64,000 bases of DNA. It comes from Asanoa sp. WMMD1127 (GTDB lineage: Bacteria; Actinomycetota; Actinomycetes; Mycobacteriales; Micromonosporaceae). Made by a program: the position numbers and the translations under genes. The notes beneath the pieces are model-generated. The model worked only from the letters and a program-made list of their open reading frames with translations. It did not search any database and was not told where the DNA came from. Within the stretch, counting starts at the first letter, position 1, and each line of letters starts with the position of its first letter. Shown here piece after piece: positions 42,779-51,383 of this stretch. Location of the stretch: contig NZ_JARUBP010000001.1 in NCBI RefSeq assembly GCF_029626225.1, forward strand, positions 6,386,001 through 6,450,000, read 5' to 3'.

Positions 42779-43630
42779 ATGGTTGGCGGGCGTCGCGATC
42801 GTGGCCGTATGCGGCAGGACGAGATCTGGGACGAGGACACGGCGCGGCGTTATGACACGCCTGGGGTCGGCATGTTCGCCGACGACGTGTTGGGGCCGAC
42901 CGTGGAGCGGTTGGCCGAGTTGGCCGCCGGTGGGCGGGCGCTCGAGTTCGCGATCGGGACCGGGCGGGTCGCGGTGCCGTTGGCCGCGCGAGGGGTCGAC
43001 GTCACCGGCATCGAGTTGTCGCGGCCGATGCTGGAGCAGCTTCGGCGCAAGGTCGACGACGACGTCATTCCCGTCGTGGTCGGTGACATGGCGACGGCGA
43101 CGGCGCCCGGTGCGTACTCGCTCGTCTATCTGGTCTTCAACACCATCTCCAATCTGTTGACCCAGGCGAAGCAGGTCGCGTGCTTCCGCAACGCGGCGCG
43201 GCACCTCGTCGCCGGCGGGCGGTTCGTCGTCGAGCTCGGCGTGCCCGACCTGCGCGTCCTGCCGCCGGGCCAGAGCGGGCTGCTGTTCGCCAACGAGGAG
43301 GGCTATCTCGGTGTCGACACCTACGACGTGCTCAACCAGCATCTGGTCTCGCACCACGTCAGGTACGCCGCCGACCGCACCGCGCGGGTGTCGCGCAGCC
43401 CGCACCGCTACGCCTGGCCCGCCGAGCTCGACCTCATGGGCCAGCTCGCCGGCTTCACGCTCGAGAGCCGCCACGCCGACTGGCGAGGCGCCGAGTTCAC
43501 CGCCGACTCGCCTTCGCACGTCTCCGTCTATCGCCTCGGCGGACGGGCACAGTCAGCCCGGGATCGTCAGGCAGAACGGCTTGCCGGCCGGGTCGGTGAA
43601 GACGCGGAAGGTGTCGGTGCCGGCGGGTAG
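42779..43630 (+). CDS. Class I SAM-dependent methyltransferase
   Basis: About 283 residues if started at the ATG at 42779 (GGTGG close upstream); an ATG at 42809 (MRQDEIWDED) is an equally good start. SAM motif: ALEFAIGTGRVAVPLAARG, then VTGIELSRPML and VVGDMAT. The C-terminal segment LLFANEEGYLGVDTYDVLNQ fits the methyltransferase-11/25 group of small-molecule enzymes. The last 78 nt run into the convergent VOC gene. Confidence 0.82.
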   Translation: MVGGRRDRGRMRQDEIWDEDTARRYDTPGVGMFADDVLGPTVERLAELAAGGRALEFAIGTGRVAVPLAARGVDVTGIELSRPMLEQLRRKVDDDVIPVVVGDMATATAPGAYSLVYLVFNTISNLLTQAKQVACFRNAARHLVAGGRFVVELGVPDLRVLPPGQSGLLFANEEGYLGVDTYDVLNQHLVSHHVRYAADRTARVSRSPHRYAWPAELDLMGQLAGFTLESRHADWRGAEFTADSPSHVSVYRLGGRAQSARDRQAERLAGRVGEDAEGVGAGG

Positions 43631-44269
43631 TCGGGTCGCGCCGATCGCGATCGCGGACCGTTCGGCCGCGTCCAGGTCGTCGACGTGGACGTCGAGGTGG
43701 AGCTGCTGCGGGTATGCCGGGTCCGGCCACCGCGGCGCCGCATAGTCGGCGACCTCCTGGAACATCACCGGTTGAGCGCCGTCTTCGCCGATCATGGCCA
43801 TGCCGGGGGCCTCGTAGGTCACCGGCTTGCCCAGCAGCTCCGCGTAGAACGCGCTGAGGGCCGCGGCGTCCGGACAGTCGAGCATCACGCCGGCCACGGT
43901 GGGCGCGGGGTTGTCGGCCTTGAGGCACAGGTCGAAGGGGTGGCCGGCAGGATCGGCGACCGTGTGCCACATATCGTCGCGGCGCAGGACGGCGCCGCCC
44001 AACGAGACCGCCTGCGCCGTGGCGGCGTCCAGGTCGGGCACGCGCACGTCGAGGTGGGCCTGCTGCGGGCGCTCCTGGGTCGGCCACGTCGGCGGCCGGT
44101 GGTCGGGCGCCGACTGGAAGCCGATCCGCCAGCCGTCGGGCGTCTCCAGCGTTATCCAGTCGTCGTCGGCCCAGACCTCCTTCCAGCCGGCCAGCGACTG
44201 GTAGAACGCCGACAGCCGGGCGATGTCGGGCGCGTCCAGCACGACCGTGTCCAGCTTTCCGATCATCAT
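43553..44269 (-). CDS. VOC-superfamily protein with two glyoxalase-like domains
   Basis: 238 residues from the ATG at 44269 (44266 is also ATG) with GAGGGAG just upstream; the frame beyond is not coding. Two tandem VOC modules: about 1-118 (LDTVVLDAPDIARLSAFYQS, VADPAGHPFDLC) and about 120-238 (VMLDCPDAAALSAFYAELLG, FTDPAGKPFCLT). The family includes glyoxalases, dioxygenases and drug-binding proteins; which of these this is cannot be read. Confidence 0.87.
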   Translation of the reverse strand: MMIGKLDTVVLDAPDIARLSAFYQSLAGWKEVWADDDWITLETPDGWRIGFQSAPDHRPPTWPTQERPQQAHLDVRVPDLDAATAQAVSLGGAVLRRDDMWHTVADPAGHPFDLCLKADNPAPTVAGVMLDCPDAAALSAFYAELLGKPVTYEAPGMAMIGEDGAQPVMFQEVADYAAPRWPDPAYPQQLHLDVHVDDLDAAERSAIAIGATRLPAGTDTFRVFTDPAGKPFCLTIPG

Positions 44270-44327
44270 CCGCTCCCTCGATGTCGTCCGCGGGGAACAG
44301 AGTGCCCTACGGGTACGACAAGAAGTC

Positions 44328-44372
44328 GTCAACCAAAGTTGACACAGCGCCAAGCCGTCAACTACGGTTGAC
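44328..44372 (+). promoter_or_regulatory. Promoter with two perfect GTCAAC-N4-GTTGAC operators
   Basis: Two 16-bp inverted repeats, 44328-44343 (spacer CAAA) and 44357-44372 (spacer TACG), 29 bp apart centre to centre. TTGACA (44339-44344), 18 nt and TACGGT (44363-44368) form the promoter inside them, and the ATG follows seven bases after the -10, so the transcript should be leaderless. A repressor would cover both promoter boxes. No regulator gene is adjacent. Confidence 0.82.
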
Positions 44373-44375
44373 ACC

Positions 44376-45542
44376 ATGGTCGTGATCGTCGGCGCCGGCC
44401 CAGTCGGGCTCATGGTCGCCCTGGAGCTCACCCGCCGAGGCACCAAGCCGGTCGTCCTCGAAACCCTCGCCACCCCGAACCGACTCCCCAAGGCCAACGG
44501 CATCGTCGGCCGCGCCGTCCCGATGCTCCACGAGCGCGGCCTCTACGAACCCCTCACCGGCAAGAAACAGCCACGACCCGCACCCCGCTTCATGTACGGC
44601 GGCTTCCCGCTCGACCTGCGCCGCCTGGCGGACAACCCGGTCCACCTCCTGCCGGTCCCGCAACGCCGGCTCGAAGCCGTTCTCGCGCAACACGCGGAGG
44701 CGGCCGGCGTGGAGATCCGCCACGCCCACACCGTCAACGGCATCACGCAGACCCCCGACACCGTCACCGTCGACGTCGAAGGACCGACCGGGCCGTACAC
44801 GATGCGGGCGACCCATCTCGTGGGCGCCGACGGGGCGCACAGCAGCGTCCGCAAAGCGGTCGGCATCACCTTCGACGGCACCTCGGCCGACGACGTCGTC
44901 ACCCGCAGCGGCCACCTGGTCCTCCCGCCCCGGGACCTCACCCGCGTGACCGGCCGGCTGCGCGGCCCGGGCGGCCCCTACCGCCCGTACCTCTTCCATT
45001 GCACCCCCAAGGGCGTCTTCTCCTTCGCCCGCTTCAGCGGCGCAGGCCCACACCTGGTGACCACCCTCGAATGGGGGCAAGAGGTGGACGACACGGTCCC
45101 GATGACCGTCGGCGAGCTACGCGACAGCCTGACCCGCGTCCTCGGCCGCCCCGTGCTGGCGGCCGCTCCGCCGCCGGCCGAGGGACCGCACGTCCTCCGC
45201 CGCGGCACCAGCCGCCAGAACCGGATCGCGTCGACCTACCGCGCGGGCCGGATCCTCCTCGCCGGAGACGCCGCCCACGTCGTGGCCGGCTTCGGCGGCC
45301 CGCTGCTCAACCTCGGCCTCCTGGACGCGATCGACCTCGCCGCCCGCATCACGACCGACGACGTCGACGGCTACGACCAGGCCCGCCGCCCGCACGCCGA
45401 CAACGTCCTCGCCGCCGCGAAGGAACAGGAAGCCCTCCTGCGACCGGGCCAGGAGACGGACCAGCGACGCAAGGAGTTCGCCGCCTACCTCGCCACCGAA
45501 ACCGGCCTACGCCGAGTCGCGAACACCATCGCCGGCGGCTAG
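44376..45542 (+). CDS. FAD-dependent aromatic monooxygenase-like protein
   Basis: 388 residues. FAD motifs: VVIVGAGPVGLMVALEL (GxGxxG), HLVGADGAHSSVRKAVG (DG motif) and ILLAGDAAHVVAGFGGPLLN (GD motif). Class A flavoprotein hydroxylases of this type act on phenols, polyketides or antibiotics such as rifampicin. It is short for the family (no thioredoxin-like C-terminal domain). The twin operators upstream suggest induction by a small aromatic compound. Confidence 0.9.
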   Translation: MVVIVGAGPVGLMVALELTRRGTKPVVLETLATPNRLPKANGIVGRAVPMLHERGLYEPLTGKKQPRPAPRFMYGGFPLDLRRLADNPVHLLPVPQRRLEAVLAQHAEAAGVEIRHAHTVNGITQTPDTVTVDVEGPTGPYTMRATHLVGADGAHSSVRKAVGITFDGTSADDVVTRSGHLVLPPRDLTRVTGRLRGPGGPYRPYLFHCTPKGVFSFARFSGAGPHLVTTLEWGQEVDDTVPMTVGELRDSLTRVLGRPVLAAAPPPAEGPHVLRRGTSRQNRIASTYRAGRILLAGDAAHVVAGFGGPLLNLGLLDAIDLAARITTDDVDGYDQARRPHADNVLAAAKEQEALLRPGQETDQRRKEFAAYLATETGLRRVANTIAGG

Positions 45543-45552
45543 GCCCTAGGCT

Positions 45553-46512
45553 CTAGTACGGATTCCCCGCCGTCAACCGCAGCGTGAACCCGTCGGCATC
45601 CCGCGCGAACGTCACGTAGTTGCACGACTGATGGGTGATCCACAACCCCAGTCCACCGGTGGCGTTCTCCCGCGACGGCAGCAACCCCGCGAACGGATCC
45701 TCCGGCCCCGTCCCACCGTCGGTCACCGCCACCACGATCCGGTCGGCGCCCGACCAGTAGCGCACCCGCACCGGCGGCAACCCGTGCCGCAGCGCGTTGG
45801 TCACCACCTCGCTGACCGCGACCACGAGCTCCTCGATGTCGTCGACGGGCAGCCCCGGGTCGACGAGCCGCACCGCGTGCCGGGCCTGCGCGGCCGTCGG
45901 GTCGACGAGCGTCACCCGCGGCGGCCCGGCCTGCAGCGGGTCGGGCGCGGCCGGCGGCCAGGCGGACAGGAACGCGGACGGCGCGACGTAGGTCGGGCTC
46001 GGCTCGTGCCGCCCGTCGGCCTGCAGCGACCGCGGGTGGGTGCGGGCCACGTCGTCGAGCACGGCGGACGGCGTGATCCGGGTGTCGTAGGCGCAGAGGC
46101 TCCAGAGCGGGTAGTCGTCGTAGGCGTGGTTGATCGCCGACTCGTAGCGGGCCCACCAGTCCCAGGTGGCGCCGAGCGACGGCCGCGGGATCTCGCCGAC
46201 GATGCGGATCTGCATCGCGCCGTCGGCGACGTGGCCCGCCAGCAGGTCCTGGTAGGCGCGGATCGCGGCGGCGGGTCGCGCGTACATGCTGCCGCCGGTC
46301 AGGAACGTGACACCGGAGGCGGCGGACGGTGGCAGTGCGCGGCGCACCAGGTCGGCCTTCTCCGGGCCGAACGCGACCACCGTCGGCTCCTTCTCGTCCA
46401 CGCCACCGACGAGGAACGGCAGCACGATCGCGAGCAGCTCCTCGTCGGCCTGGTAGTAGACGGCCTCGTGGAAGTAGCCGACGTGGTCGGCGGCAGCGCC
46501 GGTGCGGGTCAT
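45553..46512 (-). CDS. Anti-sigma-type regulator: MEDS domain plus HATPase kinase domain
   Basis: 319 residues. N-terminal MEDS (DcmR-like sensory) domain about 1-180 (HEAVYYQADEELLAIVLPFL, IRIVGEIPRP, WSLCAYDTR). C-terminal RsbW/SpoIIAB-like ATPase about 200-319 with N-box VSEVVTNALRHG, VTDGGTGPEDPF and GGLGLWITHQSC. It resembles the RsbA group of serine kinases controlling anti-sigma/anti-anti-sigma switches. It is coupled by one base to the upstream MEDS-STAS gene. Confidence 0.85.
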   Translation of the reverse strand: MTRTGAAADHVGYFHEAVYYQADEELLAIVLPFLVGGVDEKEPTVVAFGPEKADLVRRALPPSAASGVTFLTGGSMYARPAAAIRAYQDLLAGHVADGAMQIRIVGEIPRPSLGATWDWWARYESAINHAYDDYPLWSLCAYDTRITPSAVLDDVARTHPRSLQADGRHEPSPTYVAPSAFLSAWPPAAPDPLQAGPPRVTLVDPTAAQARHAVRLVDPGLPVDDIEELVVAVSEVVTNALRHGLPPVRVRYWSGADRIVVAVTDGGTGPEDPFAGLLPSRENATGGLGLWITHQSCNYVTFARDADGFTLRLTAGNPY

Positions 46513-47300
46513 CAGGCCGCCTCGACCCGGATCCCGGGGACACGGAGCAGGCCGACCAGCCGGGCCGCAGCCGGCAGGGGCGTCCGCAGCACCGCCGTCG
46601 CGCCGCGGTCGCGGGCGTAGCCGGCGAGTTGGAGCAGAGACCGGTGGTCGACGAAGTCGAGGGACGACGCGTCGACGACCAGCTCGCCGTCGACGACCGG
46701 CGGGGCGGCCCGATCGAGCGCCCGCGCCAGGATGGCCGAGCCGGTGACGTCGAGTTCGCCGGACAGCGCGACGTCGCCGGTCCCTGGCGCACCGTGCAGG
46801 CGGAACGCCACCTCGACGACGTTGTGCCGGGCGTGCATGCAGGCGAGATCCGCCACCGCGGCCCGGTCGAGCAGCCGCCGGTCATAGCCGCACATCGCGG
46901 AGAAGGGGTGATCTGCCATATAGCGGTCTACCTGGTGCTCATAACTGGCAAAAGCCTCGAGTTGTGCGGCGGTCCGGACCAACGGCGTCGCGTCGGCGAC
47001 CACCCGGAGACCCGCGTAGCCGTCGGCCAGGGCGGCCTCGGTGGCAGCCGCGTAGGTCTCGACCTGGCCGGCGGGGTCGACGACCGTGCCGGGCGGATAG
47101 AGCTCGTGGATCGGCATGGGCACCACGCCGTCGACCGCCGGCAGATCATCTCCGACCAGCCAGAGCCGTTCGCCCGCGGCCCGACCCTCGGCCAGGAACT
47201 CCGCCGCGGCGGCGAGGAAGCCCGCGCGGTCGGCATATGCCCAGCCCAGATGGCGCCCGGCCGCCGGTGGCCGGGCGACCGGAGCACCAGCCGCGCGCAT
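46512..47300 (-). CDS. MEDS-STAS protein (anti-sigma factor antagonist type)
   Basis: 262 residues. MEDS domain about 1-165 (HLGWAYADRAGFLAAAAEFL, LRVVADATPL, CGYDRRLL). STAS domain about 170-262 with SGELDVTGSAIL and LVVDASSLDFVDHRSLL; the Ser-based phosphorylation site expected near DxS is DHRS here. It probably works with the kinase encoded just downstream. The target sigma factor is not in the window. Confidence 0.82.
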   Translation of the reverse strand: MRAAGAPVARPPAAGRHLGWAYADRAGFLAAAAEFLAEGRAAGERLWLVGDDLPAVDGVVPMPIHELYPPGTVVDPAGQVETYAAATEAALADGYAGLRVVADATPLVRTAAQLEAFASYEHQVDRYMADHPFSAMCGYDRRLLDRAAVADLACMHARHNVVEVAFRLHGAPGTGDVALSGELDVTGSAILARALDRAAPPVVDGELVVDASSLDFVDHRSLLQLAGYARDRGATAVLRTPLPAAARLVGLLRVPGIRVEAA

Positions 47301-47391
47301 TACGACAGCCTACGCTGCCACCCGCCGGGAAGCCGCGTCACCTGATGCTCAGCCGCCGGCCACCCCGTCGCCAGCGCGCCGGGCACCTGGA

Positions 47392-47413
47392 GATCATCTT
47401 CCGTTCATCTAGG
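47392..47413 (+). promoter_or_regulatory. Candidate PHO box upstream of phoD
   Basis: Two adjacent 11-bp direct repeats, GATCATCTTCC (47392-47402) and GTTCATCTAGG (47403-47413), match the form of actinomycete PhoP sites (GTTCAYYYR-type units) and end 18 nt before the phoD ATG. TAGGGC within it could be the -10 box. Confidence 0.55.
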
Positions 47414-47431
47414 GCCGTCAATGTGCCTCGC

Positions 47432-48955
47432 ATGACGAGGCTCAGCCGACGCATCTTCGTCCTCGGTGGACTGGCCACTGTGGGCACGACGATCGTCCCC
47501 CTCTCGGGCGCCCTGGCCGCGCCCCCGTACCCCTTCAAGCTCGGTGTCGCCAGCGGCGAACCCGCCGCCGACAGCGTCGTCCTGTGGACCCGCCTGGCGC
47601 CCACCCCGCTCAACGCCGACGGCCAGGGCGGCATGCCCAACGCCGACGTGGTGGTGGACTGGCAGGTGTCCACAACGGACAGGTTCACGTCGCTCGTCGC
47701 GCAGGGCACCGTCACCGCCCGCTACGCCGACGCGCATTCCGTGCACGTGGTGGCGGGCGGCCTCGCCGCGGACGCCGATTACTACTACCGGTTCCGGGCG
47801 CAGGGCCACATCTCGCCGGTCGGCCGCACCCGCACGGCCCCGGCCACCAGCACCGTCGGCCGCGACTTCACGATGGCGTTCGCCTCCTGCGCGCACTACG
47901 AGAGCGGCTACTACACCGCCTACCGGCGGCTGGCCGAGGACCGGCCCGACCTCGTGCTGCACCTCGGCGACTACATCTACGAGGGCGGCGTCGGCAGCGG
48001 TGTGCGGCAGCACGTCGGCGCCGAGATCGTGAGCCTGGCCGACTACCGCCGCCGGTACGCGCTCTACAAGTCGGACCCGGACCTGCAGGCCGCGCACCAG
48101 GCGGCCCCGTGGCTGGCCGTGCCCGACGACCACGAGGTGGAGAACAACTACGCCGGCACGGTGCGGGAGAACAACACCCCGGTGCTGACCGCGGCCCAGT
48201 GGACCGCCCGGCGCACGGCCGCCTACCAGGCGTACTACGAGAACATGCCCCTGCGCCCGACCAGCGCGCCCAGCGGCAACAGCATCCCGCTCTACCGCCG
48301 GGTCCGCTGGGGCCAGCTGGCCACCTTCCACATGCTCGACACCCGGCAGTTCCGCGACGACCAGGCCTGTGGCGACGGCAGCAAGGTGTGCGCCGACGCC
48401 GACCTGGCCAGCCGCAGCATCACCGGCGCGACCCAGGAGGCCTGGCTGCTCGACGGGCTCGGCCAGCGGCTCGGCACCTGGGACATCATCGGCCAGCAGG
48501 TCTTCTTCGCCCGCCAGTTCACCGCCTCGGGCGCGGCCAGCATGGACGCGTGGGACGGCTACCGAGCCTCGCGGGCCAGGATCCAGACCGGCTGGCAGCA
48601 GCGCGCCGTGCGCAACCCCGTGGTGCTCACCGGCGACGTGCACCGGGCGTGGGCCAACGACCTCAAGGCCGACTACGCCAACCCGAGCTCGGCGACGATC
48701 GGCACCGAGCTGGTCTGCACCTCGATCTCGTCGACCGGCAACGGCACGGGCGACACCGCGGTCCCCAACGTGGCGACCAACCCGCACCTGCGCTTCTACC
48801 AGGACCGCCGCGGCTACACCCGCACGACCATCACCCGGGCGCAGATCCGCGCCGACTTCCGCGCGGTCGCGAGTGTCACCGAGCACGGGGCGCCGGTCAC
48901 CACGTCCCGTTCGTTCGCCATCGAAGACGGCCGCCCCGGCCTGCAGGCCCTCTAG
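47432..48955 (+). CDS. phoD: Secreted alkaline phosphatase D (PhoD family)
   Basis: 507 residues. Tat signal SRRIFVLGG at the start. N-terminal Fn3-like PhoD_N domain (FKLGVASGEPAADSVVLWTRL), then the metallophosphatase domain with MAFASCAHY, LVLHLGDYIYEG, WLAVPDDHEVENNY and VVLTGDVHRAW, supplying the metal ligands. It hydrolyses phosphodiesters and monoesters outside the cell. The ATG at 47432 gives the Tat peptide a normal length; the long open frame upstream is not coding. The PHO-box-like repeat fits phosphate control. Confidence 0.93.
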   Translation: MTRLSRRIFVLGGLATVGTTIVPLSGALAAPPYPFKLGVASGEPAADSVVLWTRLAPTPLNADGQGGMPNADVVVDWQVSTTDRFTSLVAQGTVTARYADAHSVHVVAGGLAADADYYYRFRAQGHISPVGRTRTAPATSTVGRDFTMAFASCAHYESGYYTAYRRLAEDRPDLVLHLGDYIYEGGVGSGVRQHVGAEIVSLADYRRRYALYKSDPDLQAAHQAAPWLAVPDDHEVENNYAGTVRENNTPVLTAAQWTARRTAAYQAYYENMPLRPTSAPSGNSIPLYRRVRWGQLATFHMLDTRQFRDDQACGDGSKVCADADLASRSITGATQEAWLLDGLGQRLGTWDIIGQQVFFARQFTASGAASMDAWDGYRASRARIQTGWQQRAVRNPVVLTGDVHRAWANDLKADYANPSSATIGTELVCTSISSTGNGTGDTAVPNVATNPHLRFYQDRRGYTRTTITRAQIRADFRAVASVTEHGAPVTTSRSFAIEDGRPGLQAL

Positions 48956-48964
48956 GAGAATCAG

Positions 48965-50179
48965 TTGCTAGTGCCCATCATCGCGGCGGCCCTGCTGGCC
49001 GTGCCCGCGGGCGTCACCGTCTCGACCGCCAACAGCGTGGCGACCGGCGACCAGGACGGCGGCGCGGTCGCCACCAACCGGATCGGCGACGTCGCCGTGG
49101 TCTGGGAGGACGACCGCGCCGAGTCGAACCCCGGCGACAACACCAACTCCGAGATCTTCGTGCGGCTGTTCCGCAACGGCACCTCGGCGTACGAGAAGAA
49201 GCTCTCCGCCGGTGGCACCGCCGGCGTGCCGTGGAAGCATGTCAGCCCCGACGTCGGTCTCGACGACAAGGGCAACGCGGTCGTGGTCTGGAACGACGAC
49301 CCCGACGGCAACGGCACCTACAACGTGGTCTACCGCGTCCTCTCCCCCGCCGGCACGGTGCTCGGCCAGGGCCAGGTCAACGCCAGCGCGGCCGGCCAGC
49401 AGCTGACCCCGAAGGTGGCCGTCGACCCCGACGGCACGCCGGGCACGCCGTCCGCGGTCGCGTTCTCGGTCGTCTGGGAGGACGTGCAGGGCGCGGTCAC
49501 GACGACGAAGGCGGCCGGCTACACCAACGTCGCCACCAAGGTGTACGAGGTGGTGGCCAGCCAGTCGACCGGCGCGCACCACCAGATCGACATCGCGGTG
49601 TCGGCGCCCGGCGACGCGTTGATCGTGTGGGACGAGGACAGCGACGGCAACGGGTTCTACCAGATCGGCCTGGTCCGGCTGGCGAAGGGCAACGGGGCGG
49701 TCAACCTGAGCCGCCGGGCGGCCAGCCTCGACGGCGGCGGCCAGCAGCGGCGGCCGGCGATCGCGGCCAACTTCGCGGGCGACTTCGTGGTGGCCTGGCA
49801 GAGCGACCACACGGGTACGCCCGGCATCTGGCTGCGGTCCTTCGCGGCCAACGGCGACCCGAGACACGGGGACGTCGAGGTGACCGGCGCGGCGGGCGCG
49901 GCGGCGCCCGCCGTGGGCATCGACGACCAGGCCAACGCCGTGGTCGGCTGGACCACGCAGGGCCTCGACGTCTCGGCCCGCGGCTTCAACCCGGACGGCA
50001 CGACCACCGGCCGGCTTCCCGCACAGGGCTACAGCGGCACCGCGACCGGCCGGCAGGACCAGCTCAGCCTCGCGGTGTCGCCGTGGGGCGAGATCGTGGT
50101 GGGCTACACGGACGACAACGACGGCAATCTCTACGACCAGGTGCTGCTCGCGCTCGGCGGAGCGAACTCGAGCTGGTGA
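48965..50179 (+). CDS. Predicted secreted repeat protein, beta-propeller-like
   Basis: 404 residues from the TTG at 48965, with AGGAGA just upstream, nine bases after phoD stops. A short hydrophobic N-terminus (LVPIIAAALLAVPAG) serves as signal. The rest is built of repeats centred on V-V-W-x-D-D (VAVVWEDDRAE, VVVWNDDPDGNG, LIVWDEDSDGNG, VVAWQSDHTG), about 45-60 residues apart, as in propeller or FG-GAP-like folds. Asp-rich loops may bind calcium. No catalytic motif; probably co-expressed with PhoD. Confidence 0.78.
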   Translation: MLVPIIAAALLAVPAGVTVSTANSVATGDQDGGAVATNRIGDVAVVWEDDRAESNPGDNTNSEIFVRLFRNGTSAYEKKLSAGGTAGVPWKHVSPDVGLDDKGNAVVVWNDDPDGNGTYNVVYRVLSPAGTVLGQGQVNASAAGQQLTPKVAVDPDGTPGTPSAVAFSVVWEDVQGAVTTTKAAGYTNVATKVYEVVASQSTGAHHQIDIAVSAPGDALIVWDEDSDGNGFYQIGLVRLAKGNGAVNLSRRAASLDGGGQQRRPAIAANFAGDFVVAWQSDHTGTPGIWLRSFAANGDPRHGDVEVTGAAGAAAPAVGIDDQANAVVGWTTQGLDVSARGFNPDGTTTGRLPAQGYSGTATGRQDQLSLAVSPWGEIVVGYTDDNDGNLYDQVLLALGGANSSW

Positions 50180-50186
50180 CCCGGGC

Positions 50187-50219
50187 GGGGCGCCTGGACC
50201 CGTGCGGTCCAGGCGCCCC
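50187..50219. terminator. Terminator after the phoD operon
   Basis: Perfect 14-bp GC-rich stem (50187-50200 with 50206-50219) and a 5-nt loop, eight bases after the stop codon. It lacks a U-tract and lies between convergent genes, so it may act in both directions. Confidence 0.75.
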
Positions 50220-50226
50220 TGTCGCG

Positions 50227-50319
50227 TCAGAAGAGGATGCCGCCGAGGCCGGTCAGCAGGCTGCCCACGATGCCGACAACGCCACTGAGAGTGCCACCAA
50301 GCAGGTCGAAGAGCGACAT
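50227..50319 (-). CDS. Predicted 30-residue hydrophobic peptide
   Basis: Short ORF starting MSLFDLLGGTLSGVVGIVGS and ending in LGGILF: almost entirely hydrophobic or Gly/Ser/Thr, with a single Asp and no basic residue. A weak GGGG site lies 7 nt before the ATG. The composition recalls small membrane-active or amphipathic peptides (phenol-soluble-modulin-like, leaderless bacteriocins, toxin peptides of type I modules), but no family is recognised. It stands alone, ending beside the phoD terminator. Confidence 0.45.
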   Translation of the reverse strand: MSLFDLLGGTLSGVVGIVGSLLTGLGGILF

Positions 50320-50467
50320 TGCGAAACCCCGTTCGTTCGATGTGTCGATTCCGGAACACGGCGCGCGCCAACAGCCGTTTCGTAACTGACTGCACCGATA
50401 CGGTAACAGCGGGCAATCGCCTGCGCCCCGATCTTCACATTCGCCACGCGAGGTTTCTGACCAGGGT

Positions 50468-51298
50468 TTATTCGTCCATGAAGTCCTTGATCGCGGCGTT
50501 GCACTCGTCGGCGTGGGTCCACGGGATGCTGTGCGGCGCGCCCTCCAGCGGGACCAGCTTGAGGTCCTTGACCAACGGCGGGAGCCGCTTGCCGGTCGAC
50601 TCGAACGGCAGCACCTTGTCGGCGGTGCCCTGGACCGCGAGCAGCGGCACGTCGATCTGGCCCACGTCCTCGCGGAAGTCGGTCAGCCACGAGTCCACGC
50701 ACGCGTAGGTCGCGGTGGGCGACGCGGTGATCCCGACGTTCCAGTGCGCGTTCCAGGCCTCCTGGGACACCCGGTCGCCCATGGTGTCCTCGACGTTGAA
50801 GAACAGGTCGAAGAACTGCTTGATCCAGAGCGGCCGATCCTTCGCGGCGGTCTCCTTGGCGCCTTCGAAGACCGCACCGTCGACACCCTCGGGGTTGTCG
50901 TCCGTCTTGAGCAGGAACGGCGCCAGCGGGCTGAGCATGACGGCCCGCCGCACCCGGTCCGAGCCGTACTGGCCCAGGTAGCGGGTGATCTCGCCGGTGC
51001 CCATCGAGTGGCCGATCAGCACGGCGTCCCGGATGTCCAGCGTCTCCATCAGGATGTTGAAGTCCGAGGTGAACGTGTCGTAGTCGTAGCCGCTGCCGGG
51101 CTGCGACGACTTGCCGAACCCGCGCCGGTCGTACGTGACGATCCGGTGCTCCTCCTTCAGCGGCGGGACGATCTTCTCCCAGGACTGTCCACTGAGCGGG
51201 TAGCCGTGGATGAGCACGACCGGCGGGCCCGAGCCGTGGTCCTCGTAGTAGATCTGGATCGGCTCGGTGTTCTCCTGACCCACGGTCACGTACGGCAT
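50468..51298 (-). CDS. Alpha/beta hydrolase, non-heme chloroperoxidase/esterase type
   Basis: 276 residues from the ATG at 51298 (GGGGGG upstream). Motifs: VVLIHGYPLSGQSWEK, YDRRGFGKSSQP, nucleophile LIGHSMGTGE, acid VQGTADKV, His GAPHSIPWTHADE. The cofactor-free haloperoxidase/perhydrolase group fits best. The long frame to 51367 lacks a better start. It follows the Dyp peroxidase gene on the same strand. Confidence 0.88.
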   Translation of the reverse strand: MPYVTVGQENTEPIQIYYEDHGSGPPVVLIHGYPLSGQSWEKIVPPLKEEHRIVTYDRRGFGKSSQPGSGYDYDTFTSDFNILMETLDIRDAVLIGHSMGTGEITRYLGQYGSDRVRRAVMLSPLAPFLLKTDDNPEGVDGAVFEGAKETAAKDRPLWIKQFFDLFFNVEDTMGDRVSQEAWNAHWNVGITASPTATYACVDSWLTDFREDVGQIDVPLLAVQGTADKVLPFESTGKRLPPLVKDLKLVPLEGAPHSIPWTHADECNAAIKDFMDE

Positions 51299-51383
51299 CA
51301 GCGGACCCCCCGTCCTGTCGGAACCGACGGTTCCGACGCTGCCGCCGGCCCGAGCGCCACGCATCACGCGAACACGTGAGGTC

